Assembly (NCBI RefSeq): GCF_024505145.1
Contig: NZ_JANIAA010000001.1
Coordinates: 434,001-498,000 of the forward strand
DNA: 64,000 nucleotides
Origin: Streptomyces rugosispiralis
GTDB taxonomy: Bacteria > Actinomycetota > Actinomycetes > Streptomycetales > Streptomycetaceae
Reading direction: 5' to 3'
Both the position numbers and the translations under genes were made by a program. Of this stretch, positions 32,682 through 41,259 are shown one piece after another. The notes below the pieces were generated by a model. That model was given only the letters and a program-made list of their open reading frames with translations, did no database searches and was not told the DNA's origin. How positions within the stretch are numbered: the stretch's first letter is position 1; each line of letters starts with the position of its first letter.

Positions 32682-33806
32682 ATGGCTCTCATCGTCCAGA
32701 AGTACGGAGGCTCTTCGATACCCACCGCCGAGCGGATCAGGCGGGTCGCCGAACGGGTGGTCGGAGCCTATGACCAGGGCCATGACGTGGTCGTGGTGGT
32801 GTCCGCCATGGGTGACGCCACCGATGAACTCCTCGCGCTGGCCCGGAATGTGGACACCGCACCCTGTCCGCGGGAGCTGGACACCCTGCTGAGCGTGGGC
32901 GAGCAGGTCTCGAGCGCACTGACCGCGATGACGATCCACGCGCTCGGTGGGTCGGCGTGCTCCTGCTCAGGCCGCCAGGCCGGGGTGATCACGACTCCGG
33001 CCCATGGCGGGGCCCGGATCGTGGACGTGCGGCCTCGTCTGGTCCGGGAGGCGCTGGACCGCGGCATGATCCCGGTGGTCACCGGGTTCCAGGGGGTGTG
33101 CGGGGAAAACGACGACGAGGTCACCACCCTGGGCCGCGGCGGATCCGACACCACGGCGGTCGCCCTGGCGGCGGCGCTCAAGGCCGACGTATGCGAGATC
33201 TGCACCAATGTGGACGGGGTGCTCACCGCGGATCCCGCACTCGTGCCCGAGGCGAGGCCGATCGGCCACCTCACCCATGAGGCCATGCGAGAGCTGGCGG
33301 CCGGCGGAGCGCGGGTGCTGGCGCTGTCCGGCGCCGAGTACGCCGAACGTTACGCGGTGCCCCTCCGAGTGCGGTCGTCCTACGGCGAACATCCGGGCAC
33401 CGTCGTCTCGGCCGAGCGTCCCCCGCCGTACGGATCCCCCGCGCGGGTGGTGGGCCTGGCCCATGACCCGTCCCCCGACGCGCCGGCCGCCCTCCGGACC
33501 TGCCACCGAGGCATCGGCCACGGCGCCCTGGTCCACGAGGACGACGTCGGGACCGTGTCGCTCGTCGGGACCGGGCTCAGGTCGCACGCCGGGATCTTCC
33601 TCCGGTTGCGGGAGACGCTGAACAGGGTGGAGGTGCCGTTCGAACCGGTGTCGGCGTCGGACACCCGCATCTCCGTCCTGTGCCGTGCCTCCCTGCTGCC
33701 GGACGCCGTACGGGCCCTGCACAAGGCGTTCGTGGAGAGGGAGCCCGCTCAGCCCCTCTGGCAGACCGGATCCGATGAAGCCGTGGCCGTGGTGCGCGGG
33801 AGGTGA
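32682..33806 (+). CDS. Aspartokinase with a truncated regulatory region
   Basis: A 374-residue aspartate kinase. The catalytic domain is complete: LIVQKYGGSSIPTAERI, VVVVSAMGDATDELLALA, LGRGGSDTTAVALAAALKA and CTNVDGVLTADPALVPEA. The regulatory end is short: after VVGLAHDPSPDAPAALRTCH the sequence runs at once to VHEDDVGTVSLVGTGLRSHA, the second ACT domain. Actinobacterial enzymes have about 420 residues, and most of the first ACT domain (the PDKPGxAAxIF segment and beyond) is missing here. Because that domain binds the feedback inhibitors lysine and threonine, reduced inhibition is predicted. It would feed aspartyl phosphate to the diaminobutyrate pathway. GGGGGA precedes the ATG; the stop overlaps or abuts the synthetase start. 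Confidence 0.88.
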   Translation: MALIVQKYGGSSIPTAERIRRVAERVVGAYDQGHDVVVVVSAMGDATDELLALARNVDTAPCPRELDTLLSVGEQVSSALTAMTIHALGGSACSCSGRQAGVITTPAHGGARIVDVRPRLVREALDRGMIPVVTGFQGVCGENDDEVTTLGRGGSDTTAVALAAALKADVCEICTNVDGVLTADPALVPEARPIGHLTHEAMRELAAGGARVLALSGAEYAERYAVPLRVRSSYGEHPGTVVSAERPPPYGSPARVVGLAHDPSPDAPAALRTCHRGIGHGALVHEDDVGTVSLVGTGLRSHAGIFLRLRETLNRVEVPFEPVSASDTRISVLCRASLLPDAVRALHKAFVEREPAQPLWQTGSDEAVAVVRGR

Positions 33807-33811
33807 GCACG

Positions 33812-36800
33812 ATGCCGGGAAGTGACGGGTACGAGGCGGTGCGCGAACGGTCGTCGTGCGCGTGGGCGCCGAGGTCGCAGAGTCGTCCGGACGGCCTGCT
33901 CGGCTGTGCGGGCTGGGACGGTTCGGTCAGGTGGCGGAACGGCGAGCGGCTTGAGCGGCTCTTCGAGGAGCGCTGCGACCGGATGCGTGCGCGGGGAACC
34001 GAGGACCGGCTCGCGGTGGACGCCGACGATGTCGCCCTCACCTACCCGCAGCTGGACGAAAGGGCCAACCGGCTCGCTCGTTTCCTGATGGCCGAGGGGG
34101 TACGGCCCGGGGACCGGATCGGGTTGCTGCTCGACGAGGCGGTGGACGCCTATGTCGGGATGCTGGCCGTGCTCAAAGCACACGCCGCGTACGTACCGCT
34201 GGATGTCGGATTCCCGTCGGATCGATTGAGCTACATCGTGTCCGACGCTTCCGTGCGCATGGTCCTGTCACTGTCCCGGCTCTCCGAGCGGACACGATGC
34301 CTGAGTGCCCAGCCGCTGTATCTGGACCGGGTGCGGGAGAGGGTCGCGGAGCAGTCTCCCGAGCGCCCCGGTGCCCCGGCTGCCGGGGAGCCGCCGGACG
34401 ACCTGTGTTACATCATCTACACCTCGGGATCCACGGGCCGCCCGAAGGGCGTGGCCGTCGGACACCCCGCTGTGTGCAACTTCGTCCGAGTGGCCTCGGA
34501 GGTCTACGGCATCACCTGCGACGACCGGGTCTACCAGGGGATGACCATCGCGTTCGACTTCTCCGTCGAGGAGATATGGGTGCCCTGGATGGCCGGTGCC
34601 ACGGTGGTACCCAGACCCGAAGGGCCGAGCCTGCTCGGTGCCGAGCTGGACGCGTTCCTGCGGGAGCGGCGGGTCTCGGCCCTGTGCTGCGTTCCCACCT
34701 TGCTGGCCACCCTGGACGAGAACGCGTCCGAGCTGCGCTTCCTGCTGGTATCCGGGGAACCGTGTCCGCAGGATCTCGTCACCCGCTGGCACCGGACCGG
34801 CCGCCGGTTCCTCAACGTCTACGGCCCGACCGAGGCGACCGTCACGGCGACCTGGAGCCCGCTGGCCCCGGACCGTCCGGTGACCATCGGTGTCCCGCTG
34901 CCGACGTACTCGGTCGCCGTCCTCGATCCGGAACGGAACACACCCGTGCCACCGGGCACGATGGGGGAAATCGCGATCGGCGGGATCGGGCTCGCCGACG
35001 GTTACCTCAACCGGCCCGAGGTGACCGAGGGCGCCTTCATCCCGGACTTTCTCGGCGTCCCCGGGAATCCGTCCGGCAAGATCTACCGGACCGGGGACCT
35101 GGGCAGGATCAACGCCCATGGTGAGGTCGAGCATCACGGCCGCATCGACACCCAGGTCAAGATCCGCGGCTACCGCGTGGAACTGACCGAGATCGAGTCG
35201 GTGCTGCTGCGCATACCCGGAATCGCCCAGGCGGTCGTCAGCGACCGGGAGATCACCCCGGGGACCGTGGAACTGTGCGCCTACTACACCACCTGCGCGG
35301 GCATGACCGTGGATCCCGAGCGGGCCGTGGCACACCTGCGGGAACGGCTGCCCGGATACATGGTCCCCGGCTATCTCGAACACCTCACGTCGATCCCGAT
35401 GCTGCCCAGTGGCAAGGCCGACCGTCGTCGTCTGCCACCACCGACCGGGCGGCGGCTCACCGCACAGGGCGATGGCACGGCTCCGCACACCACCACCGAA
35501 CGGATGCTGGCCGAACTGCTGGCCGCGGTGCTGCAGGTCGAGCGGGTCTCCGTGGACAGCCACTTCTTCGCCGACCTCGGCGCCAATTCCCTGCTCATGG
35601 CCCGGTTCAACGCGGCCGTGCGCAACCGTCATGACCTGCCCGACGTGTCGATGAGGGACGTCTATCTGCATCCCACGGTGCGCCGGCTCGCCACGGCCCT
35701 GACCGAAGCGCCACCCCCTGCCCAGGCCGCGCTCGACCGCGTACCGGAGCAACCGGCCGCTCCGGCGGTGGGCAGGCTCGGGTACGCCCTGTGCGCGGCC
35801 CTCCAGTTCCTGGCGTTCCTCGCCTACGTCTGCTTCGCTTCGGTGGCGCTGGACGCCGGAACGTCCTGGCTGGTGCGGGGGCAGGGGTGGCTCGATGTCT
35901 ACGAACGCGCGGTCGCGCTCGGCGCCCTGGCGCTGATCGGCGCGAGCCTGTTCCCCATCGCCGTCAAATGGATGCTCATCGGAAGGTGGAAACCGCGGCG
36001 CATTCGGTTGTGGAGCGTGGCCTACGTCCGCTTCTGGTGTGTCAAAACCCTCCTGGTCGCCAACCCGCTGGCCCGGCTGACGGTCGGAACCCCGATGTAC
36101 ACCCTGTACCTGCGGGCGCTCGGTGCCAAGATCGGACCACGCACGGTGATCTTCACCCGGTGGGTGCCGATCTGTACCGACCTGCTGACCATCGGGGCGG
36201 ACACCGTGATCCGCAAGGAGAGCTATCTCACCGGTTACCGGGCACGCGACGGGGCCATCGAGACCGGCCCGGTCACCATCGGTTCCGGCGCCTTCGTCGG
36301 GGAGCACAGCACTCTCGACATCGGCGTACACCTCGGCGACGCCGCCCAGCTCGGCCATGCCTCCGCGCTGCACGAAGATCAGTCGATACCCGCCGGGCAG
36401 CGGTGGCATGGCTCGCCCGGCCGGCCCGCACCGGCAGAGTGCGAGTACCTCGCCGTTCCGCCGGCCCGCTGCGGGCGGCTGAGGCGAGTGTCCTACACCC
36501 TCGCCATGCTGCTGGCGCTGACGGCCACCGTAGGAGCGGCCGAGGTGGCCGTCGCCGCACTGCTGGAAGCCCGGCCCGCGCTGGTCCACACCCTCACCGG
36601 AGCGGGCGGCCCCGGCAGTTGGACGTACTACGCCGACGGCCTGGAGATCGCGGCGGCCACGGTGCTCGGCCTCGCCCTCCTGGGTGCGACCCTCGTACCG
36701 GCCCTGTCGCGCGTACTGTCCCGTCCCCTCAGACCGAACACCGTGTACCCGCTGTACGGGATCCGCTTCACACTCCAGCGCGCCGTCGCCCGCCTGACCA

Positions 36801-37939
36801 GCACCCGCTTCACCATCGCGCTGTTCGGCGACAGCTCGGCGATCGTGCACTACCTGAAAGCCCTCGGATACCGGCTGGCGCCGGTCGAGCAGACCGGATC
36901 CAACTTCGGCACGATGCTCAAACACGAGGTGCCCACTCTCAGCCGCGTCGGCACCGGGACCATGGTCTCCGACGGACTGTCCATGGCGAACGCGGAGTAC
37001 TCCAGCACCTCGTTCCGCACCGCTCCGGCCGCCATCGGAAACCACAACTACCTGGGCAACAACATTGTCTACCCGGCCGGCGGCAGGACCGGCGACAACT
37101 GCCTGCTGGCCACCAAGGTCATGATCCCCGTCAGCGGTCCGGTCAGGGAGAACACCGGGCTGCTCGGCTCACCCCCCATCGAGATCCCACGGTCGGTCGA
37201 ACGCGACCGCCGCTTCGACCACCTCACCACCGGATCCGGGCTCCGGCGCCGCCTCGCGGCCAAGAACCGCCACAACGCCGGGACCATGGCCCTGTTCCTG
37301 ACCGTGCGCTGCCTGTACGTCTACGGTCTCCTCCTGATCGCGATGTTTCCCCTGGCCGGCGACGGCGGGCTGTACTGGCTGGAGACGATCGGCACCGCCC
37401 TCCTCGAACTCGCCTTCACGGTCGGCTTCTTCGTGTCGACCGAACGGGCCGTACAGGGTTTCCGTGCCCTGCGGCCACGGTTCTGCTCCATCTACGAGCG
37501 GCCCTTCTGGCGGCACGAGCGCTACTGGAAGGTTCCGTCCATCCTCTACCTCGCCATCTTCAACGGCACCCCCGTCAAACCCCTCATCTGGCGGCTGCTC
37601 GGCGTCCGCATGGGCCACCGGGTCTTCGACGACGGCTGCCGGATCCTGGAACGGACCCTCACCCAGGTCGGCGACGGCTGCGCCCTCAACGCCGGCAGCA
37701 TCCTGCAAGCACACTCCCTCGAAGAGGGCGTCTTCAAATCCGACCGCATCACCATCGGCGACGGCTGCACCATCGGCACCAGCGCCTTCGTGCACTACGG
37801 CGTCGTCATCGACGACCACGCCCGCATCGAGGCCGACTCCTTCCTCATGAAGGGCGAACACGTACCGGCACACGCCCGGTGGCGCGGCAATCCGGCGGTG
37901 GAGCCGACCACCGAGGCCGCCCGCCGCGAAAGGCCGTAG
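33812..37939 (+). CDS. Membrane NRPS of the poly-lysine-synthetase (Pls) type, probable poly(diaminobutyrate) synthetase
   Basis: A 1375-residue protein with the architecture of epsilon-poly-L-lysine synthetase. An adenylation domain spans about residues 50-550 (YIIYTSGSTGRPKGVAVGHP near 203, NVYGPTEATVTATW, YRTGDLGRINAHGEVEHHGR near 425, PSGKADRR near 531). A carrier domain has the phosphopantetheine Ser593 in DLGANSLL. From about 655 there are six membrane helices alternating with three soluble domains of hexapeptide/acyltransferase-like repeats (KIGPRTVIFTRWVPI, IGNHNYLGNNIVYP, IGDGCTIGTSAFVHYGVVI). There is no classical condensation or thioesterase domain. Pls enzymes join one diamino acid repeatedly at the membrane. 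The aminotransferase and aspartokinase upstream point to diaminobutyrate as the unit. GGGAGG precedes the ATG; GTG at 33803 is an alternative. Confidence 0.88.
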   Translation: MPGSDGYEAVRERSSCAWAPRSQSRPDGLLGCAGWDGSVRWRNGERLERLFEERCDRMRARGTEDRLAVDADDVALTYPQLDERANRLARFLMAEGVRPGDRIGLLLDEAVDAYVGMLAVLKAHAAYVPLDVGFPSDRLSYIVSDASVRMVLSLSRLSERTRCLSAQPLYLDRVRERVAEQSPERPGAPAAGEPPDDLCYIIYTSGSTGRPKGVAVGHPAVCNFVRVASEVYGITCDDRVYQGMTIAFDFSVEEIWVPWMAGATVVPRPEGPSLLGAELDAFLRERRVSALCCVPTLLATLDENASELRFLLVSGEPCPQDLVTRWHRTGRRFLNVYGPTEATVTATWSPLAPDRPVTIGVPLPTYSVAVLDPERNTPVPPGTMGEIAIGGIGLADGYLNRPEVTEGAFIPDFLGVPGNPSGKIYRTGDLGRINAHGEVEHHGRIDTQVKIRGYRVELTEIESVLLRIPGIAQAVVSDREITPGTVELCAYYTTCAGMTVDPERAVAHLRERLPGYMVPGYLEHLTSIPMLPSGKADRRRLPPPTGRRLTAQGDGTAPHTTTERMLAELLAAVLQVERVSVDSHFFADLGANSLLMARFNAAVRNRHDLPDVSMRDVYLHPTVRRLATALTEAPPPAQAALDRVPEQPAAPAVGRLGYALCAALQFLAFLAYVCFASVALDAGTSWLVRGQGWLDVYERAVALGALALIGASLFPIAVKWMLIGRWKPRRIRLWSVAYVRFWCVKTLLVANPLARLTVGTPMYTLYLRALGAKIGPRTVIFTRWVPICTDLLTIGADTVIRKESYLTGYRARDGAIETGPVTIGSGAFVGEHSTLDIGVHLGDAAQLGHASALHEDQSIPAGQRWHGSPGRPAPAECEYLAVPPARCGRLRRVSYTLAMLLALTATVGAAEVAVAALLEARPALVHTLTGAGGPGSWTYYADGLEIAAATVLGLALLGATLVPALSRVLSRPLRPNTVYPLYGIRFTLQRAVARLTSTRFTIALFGDSSAIVHYLKALGYRLAPVEQTGSNFGTMLKHEVPTLSRVGTGTMVSDGLSMANAEYSSTSFRTAPAAIGNHNYLGNNIVYPAGGRTGDNCLLATKVMIPVSGPVRENTGLLGSPPIEIPRSVERDRRFDHLTTGSGLRRRLAAKNRHNAGTMALFLTVRCLYVYGLLLIAMFPLAGDGGLYWLETIGTALLELAFTVGFFVSTERAVQGFRALRPRFCSIYERPFWRHERYWKVPSILYLAIFNGTPVKPLIWRLLGVRMGHRVFDDGCRILERTLTQVGDGCALNAGSILQAHSLEEGVFKSDRITIGDGCTIGTSAFVHYGVVIDDHARIEADSFLMKGEHVPAHARWRGNPAVEPTTEAARRERP

Positions 37940-37960
37940 TCGAGCGTGACGTCGCGGTGG

Positions 37961-37992
37961 TCAGGATGCGTTCAGGTGTCCGCTGCCAGGGT
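37961..37992 (+). promoter_or_regulatory. Response-regulator-type promoter of the first COG4705 gene
   Basis: TCAGGATGCGTTCAGG is a direct repeat (TCAGG, 11-base period) at 37961-37976; ten bases later comes CAGGGT as a possible -10 element. The start of transcription would fall at or next to the ATG at 38001, giving a leaderless message. The same arrangement stands before the second COG4705 gene. Direct repeats with one-turn spacing are typical OmpR-family binding sites. Confidence 0.65.
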
Positions 37993-38000
37993 CAGGCGCC

Positions 38001-38843
38001 ATGACCTACGAGACATCTGAGCCTCTCCCGACCCCTGCCGACGACAGGCCCACCGCTCGGTCGAGTCACCGACGGCGCTGGAACAAGGTCCCCGAAGTCA
38101 TCCTCTACTTCTGGGTCATCAAGGTGCTGTGCACGACGGTGGGTGAGACCGCGGCCGACCTGCTGAACGAGAAGGCCGGGCTCGGCCTGACGGGTGTGTC
38201 CGCCCTGATGAGCGCGCTGCTGGCCATAGCGCTGGTGGTGCAGTTCCGCACCAGCGCCTACCGTGCGGGCGTGTACTGGCCGGTCGTGGCCCTGATCAGC
38301 GTCGTCGGCACGCTGATCAGCGACAACCTGACCGACAACATGGGCGTGCCGCTGGAGACGAGCACGACGGTGTTCGCGATCATCCTGGCGGTGGTGTTCA
38401 TCATCTGGTACCGGCGGGAGCGGACACTGTCCATCCACAACATCGACTCCACGAGCCGTGAATCCTTCTACTGGCTGGCGGTGCTGTTCACCTTCGCCCT
38501 GGGGACCGCGGCCGGTGACCTGGTCTCCGAGCGGATGAACCTGGGGTACTGGCTGTCCGCGACGCTGTTCGCCCTGGCCATCGCCGCCGTCGCCGTCGCT
38601 CACTTCGCCCTCGGTCTGGACGCGGTGTGGAGCTTCTGGATCGCCTACATCCTCACCCGCCCGCTCGGCGCCTCCATCGGCGACTACCTCTCCCAGCCGA
38701 CCGGCGACGGCGGCCTCGGTCTGGGCACGGTCGTGACCAGTGTGCTGTTCCTGGCGGTCATTCTCGGCCTGGTCGTGTTCCTTTCGGTGACGCGCAAGGA
38801 CGTCACCGAACCGGAGCGAGTCGCCGTCCGGCAGACGGTCTGA
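38001..38843 (+). CDS. COG4705-like membrane protein, copy 1
   Basis: A 280-residue integral membrane protein made of two similar halves. Each half has a motif like KVPEVILYFWVIKVLCTTVG followed by ETAADLL, and later FALGTAAGDLVSE, LTRPLGASIGDYLSQP. Acidic residues after Gly-Glu-Thr/Gly-Asp pairs sit in otherwise hydrophobic helices, suggesting ion binding. The family (uncharacterised membrane-anchored proteins, COG4705) has no established biochemical role. It shares family, topology and promoter with the gene at 38991-39887, so the pair arose by duplication. It begins 61 bases after the polymer synthetase. Confidence 0.75.
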   Translation: MTYETSEPLPTPADDRPTARSSHRRRWNKVPEVILYFWVIKVLCTTVGETAADLLNEKAGLGLTGVSALMSALLAIALVVQFRTSAYRAGVYWPVVALISVVGTLISDNLTDNMGVPLETSTTVFAIILAVVFIIWYRRERTLSIHNIDSTSRESFYWLAVLFTFALGTAAGDLVSERMNLGYWLSATLFALAIAAVAVAHFALGLDAVWSFWIAYILTRPLGASIGDYLSQPTGDGGLGLGTVVTSVLFLAVILGLVVFLSVTRKDVTEPERVAVRQTV

Positions 38844-38856
38844 GCCCCGGCAGACG

Positions 38857-38889
38857 TTCAGGATCCGTTCAGGCCGCGGCTGACAGGGT
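38857..38889 (+). promoter_or_regulatory. Response-regulator-type promoter of the second COG4705 gene
   Basis: TTCAGGATCCGTTCAGG is a direct repeat at 38857-38873, followed after ten bases by CAGGGT. Spacing and sequence match the promoter at 37961-37992 almost base for base, so both genes should answer to the same regulator; the response regulator at 41256-41918 is the nearest candidate. Confidence 0.65.
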
Positions 38890-38990
38890 TGTACACCACC
38901 GCCGTTCGCGGTCGGTCCATCGCAAGAGATCGCCCAACGGCGCCCGGCCCCTTCGGCGCGGGCGCCGTATCCCCGAACAGACGGGAGCGC

Positions 38991-39887
38991 ATGACATTGG
39001 GGAAGCCAGAAGTCCTCACCGACCTCGACGTCGCGAGTACGAGTACGTCGGTGATGAAGAAACTGCCCGAGGTCACCCTGGTCTTCTGGATCATGAAGAT
39101 CGCCGCGACGACCCTGGGTGAGACGGCCGGGGACCTCTTCGCCCAGACCCTGAAGCTCGGCTACTTCCTCACCACGATCGCGCTGTTCTTGATCTTCGTG
39201 GTGACCCTCGTCGTCCAGCTCAGGTCCAGTCGCTACAACCCCTTCTTCTACTGGACCGTGATCCTGTCGACCAGCATGGCCGGCACCACCATGTCGGACT
39301 TCATGAACCGTGACGCCAGCGCCAAGTACCTCTCAGGCGGTAGCACGTCGCTCGGCTGGGGGCCGCAGGGCCTCGGCCTGGGCTACCCGGCCGGCGCGGC
39401 GATCCTGATCTCGATCCTGCTGGCGATCTTCCTGGCGTGGAAGGCGAGCGGGATGACGTTCCAGATCCGCGACATCGTCACCTTCCGGGGTGAGGCCCTG
39501 TTCTGGTCGGCCATCCTCGTCTCCAACACGCTCGGCACGTCGATGGGGGACTTCCTGTCCGACAGCTCCGGCCTGGGCTACGCGGGTGGCGCGCTCCTGG
39601 TCATCGGATTGCTGGCCGTCCTCGTCGCGCTGATGAAGGTTCCCACGGTGCCGAACGTGCTGCTGTTCTGGATCGCCTTCGTCCTCACCCGGCCGCTCGG
39701 CGCCACCGCGGGCGACTTCCTCACCAAGCCGGTCGCCAAGGGCGGCCTGGATCTGGGCACGGCGGGCTCGTCGGCGGTCCTGCTGGCCGTTCTGATCGGG
39801 CTGATGGCCCACGCCCATGTGCGGGAGCGCCGGGTCCCGGCCCCGCGGAGCGCGGAGCGGGAGCCGGTCACCCAGCGGGCAGAGTGA
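38991..39887 (+). CDS. COG4705-like membrane protein, copy 2
   Basis: A 298-residue membrane protein with the same internal repeat as its neighbour: KLPEVTLVFWIMKIAATTLG plus ETAGDLFAQ, FYWTVILSTSMAGTTMSDFM, ILVSNTLGTSMGDFLSDSSG and LTRPLGATAGDFLTKPVAKG. It is slightly longer, with an extra loop near residues 105-125. The ATG at 38991 follows GGGAGCGC; the frame is open earlier but that part reads as leader. The stop overlaps the 3' end of the convergent kinase gene by 20 bases. Function unknown; probable cation or envelope-stress role by context. Confidence 0.75.
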   Translation: MTLGKPEVLTDLDVASTSTSVMKKLPEVTLVFWIMKIAATTLGETAGDLFAQTLKLGYFLTTIALFLIFVVTLVVQLRSSRYNPFFYWTVILSTSMAGTTMSDFMNRDASAKYLSGGSTSLGWGPQGLGLGYPAGAAILISILLAIFLAWKASGMTFQIRDIVTFRGEALFWSAILVSNTLGTSMGDFLSDSSGLGYAGGALLVIGLLAVLVALMKVPTVPNVLLFWIAFVLTRPLGATAGDFLTKPVAKGGLDLGTAGSSAVLLAVLIGLMAHAHVRERRVPAPRSAEREPVTQRAE

Positions 39888-41259
39888 CGGTGAATCGCGC
39901 CCCGGGCGCATGCCCGGCGTCGTAGGACACCTCACCGCCCGCGGAGCGGGCCAGACGGCGCGCGAGCGGCAGTCCGAGGCCCGCTCCGTGGTGACCGTCG
40001 TCGGGGTCGGCGCGCCGCCCCGGCTGGAAGAGCTCGCCGACGAACGCCGCTGGTACGCCCGGTCCGTCGTCGGTGATGTCGATGACCACGGCGCCGGGCA
40101 CGCGCCGCCCGGACACGGTCACGGCGGAACGGGCGTAGCGGACGGCGTTGGCGAGCAGCGGGCTGACGACGCGCTCGAGGAAGGCGGGTGTCACACCCGC
40201 CTCGAGTCGCCCGTCCTCGGCTCCCACCGCGGTCTTCACCTGGGCCGGTGTGTCCAGGCACTGGGCCATGCGGCGCAGCACGGGTAGGACGTCGGCCGTG
40301 CCGGGGGCCGTCGAGGTGTCGGCCGCGTTGTCGCGGGCGTCGAGCAGGAGCGTGTCGCAGATGGTTCGCATGGACTGGGCGGCCTCGTCGATCACCTCGT
40401 GAGTGGCGCGGGTCTCGGCGGCCGAGCGGGGCCTGGATCGCCACCATTCGAGTTCGGCGATGATCCGGGTGAGTGGCGTGCGCAGCTCATGGGACAGCTC
40501 CCCGGTCAGTTGCTGCTCATGACGCAGTACGGCACGTATGCGGTCCAGCAGCGCGTCCAGCGAGGTGCCCAGACGGGCCAGTTCGACCGGGCCTCCCCCG
40601 GTGCTGAAGCGTTGTTCGGAGGCCACGGCACTCCACTGGGTGGCCTGGTCGGTCATCGTCCGCACCGGGCGCAGGGCCCGGCCGACCGCGAGGCGTGTCA
40701 GCACGTAGGCGCAGACAAGCATGAACGCGTCCAGGGTCAGCGATCCCACCAGCAGGGTGTCGGCCGAACTCTGGTACGGGGCCAGGTCGAGGGCCGCGAC
40801 GACGGTGGCTTTGGCATCGCCACCGGACACGGGCCGGGCGCACAGGCGGACGGACCGTTGCCCCTCGGCCTGGACGGTCGCGCAGCCGGGCGCACCCCGC
40901 GCGGTGAGCCGGTCGGCGGTCCGGGTGAGGGGGCTGCCCTGCACGGTGGCGGGCGGCTTCTCCAGCAGGCGCTTCCCCGCGTAGATCCACACGTTCGTGT
41001 CCAGCAGCTGATCGTTGGCGGTCTCCAGGACGCGCACCCGTGGGCCGCTGGTGTCGACGGTCGCGGCGACGGCGGTCGCCCGGGCCCGCAACTCGTCGTC
41101 CGCCTGGTGCCGCGGGTGTCGTTCCACCACGGTGTTGAACACCACGGTCAGCGCCGTGATCAGCAGTGCGGCGGTGGTCAGCGCGACGAGCGAGAGCCGT
41201 CCGCGCAGGGTACGGGGAGCCAGAGCGCGAAGCACCGGTCGGTGCCGGAGCCATCTCAT
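39868..41259 (-). CDS. Sensor histidine kinase of the DedA-PAP2 operon
   Basis: A 463-residue kinase with two membrane helices (LVALTTAALLITALTVVFNT and TLDAFMLVCAYVLTRLAVG) around an extracytoplasmic sensor that contains a Cys pair (GCATVQAEGQRSVRLCA). The phospho-His is in LTGELSHELRTPLTRIIAE; ATPase motifs are VVSPLLANAVRYARS, IDITDDGPGVPAAFVGELFQ and HGAGLGLPLARRLARSAGG. Its ATG overlaps the response regulator stop. It is the last gene of a four-gene operon DedA - PAP2 - regulator - kinase, suggesting sensing of envelope or cationic-peptide stress. Confidence 0.92.
   Translation of the reverse strand: MRWLRHRPVLRALAPRTLRGRLSLVALTTAALLITALTVVFNTVVERHPRHQADDELRARATAVAATVDTSGPRVRVLETANDQLLDTNVWIYAGKRLLEKPPATVQGSPLTRTADRLTARGAPGCATVQAEGQRSVRLCARPVSGGDAKATVVAALDLAPYQSSADTLLVGSLTLDAFMLVCAYVLTRLAVGRALRPVRTMTDQATQWSAVASEQRFSTGGGPVELARLGTSLDALLDRIRAVLRHEQQLTGELSHELRTPLTRIIAELEWWRSRPRSAAETRATHEVIDEAAQSMRTICDTLLLDARDNAADTSTAPGTADVLPVLRRMAQCLDTPAQVKTAVGAEDGRLEAGVTPAFLERVVSPLLANAVRYARSAVTVSGRRVPGAVVIDITDDGPGVPAAFVGELFQPGRRADPDDGHHGAGLGLPLARRLARSAGGEVSYDAGHAPGARFTVTLPAG

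Noticed and set aside
33812..37939. Epsilon-poly-L-lysine as the product of the Pls-type enzyme
   Set aside because: Possible by architecture, but poly-lysine loci do not need a dedicated diaminobutyrate aminotransferase; its coupling to this operon favours diaminobutyrate. Not excluded without an assay.
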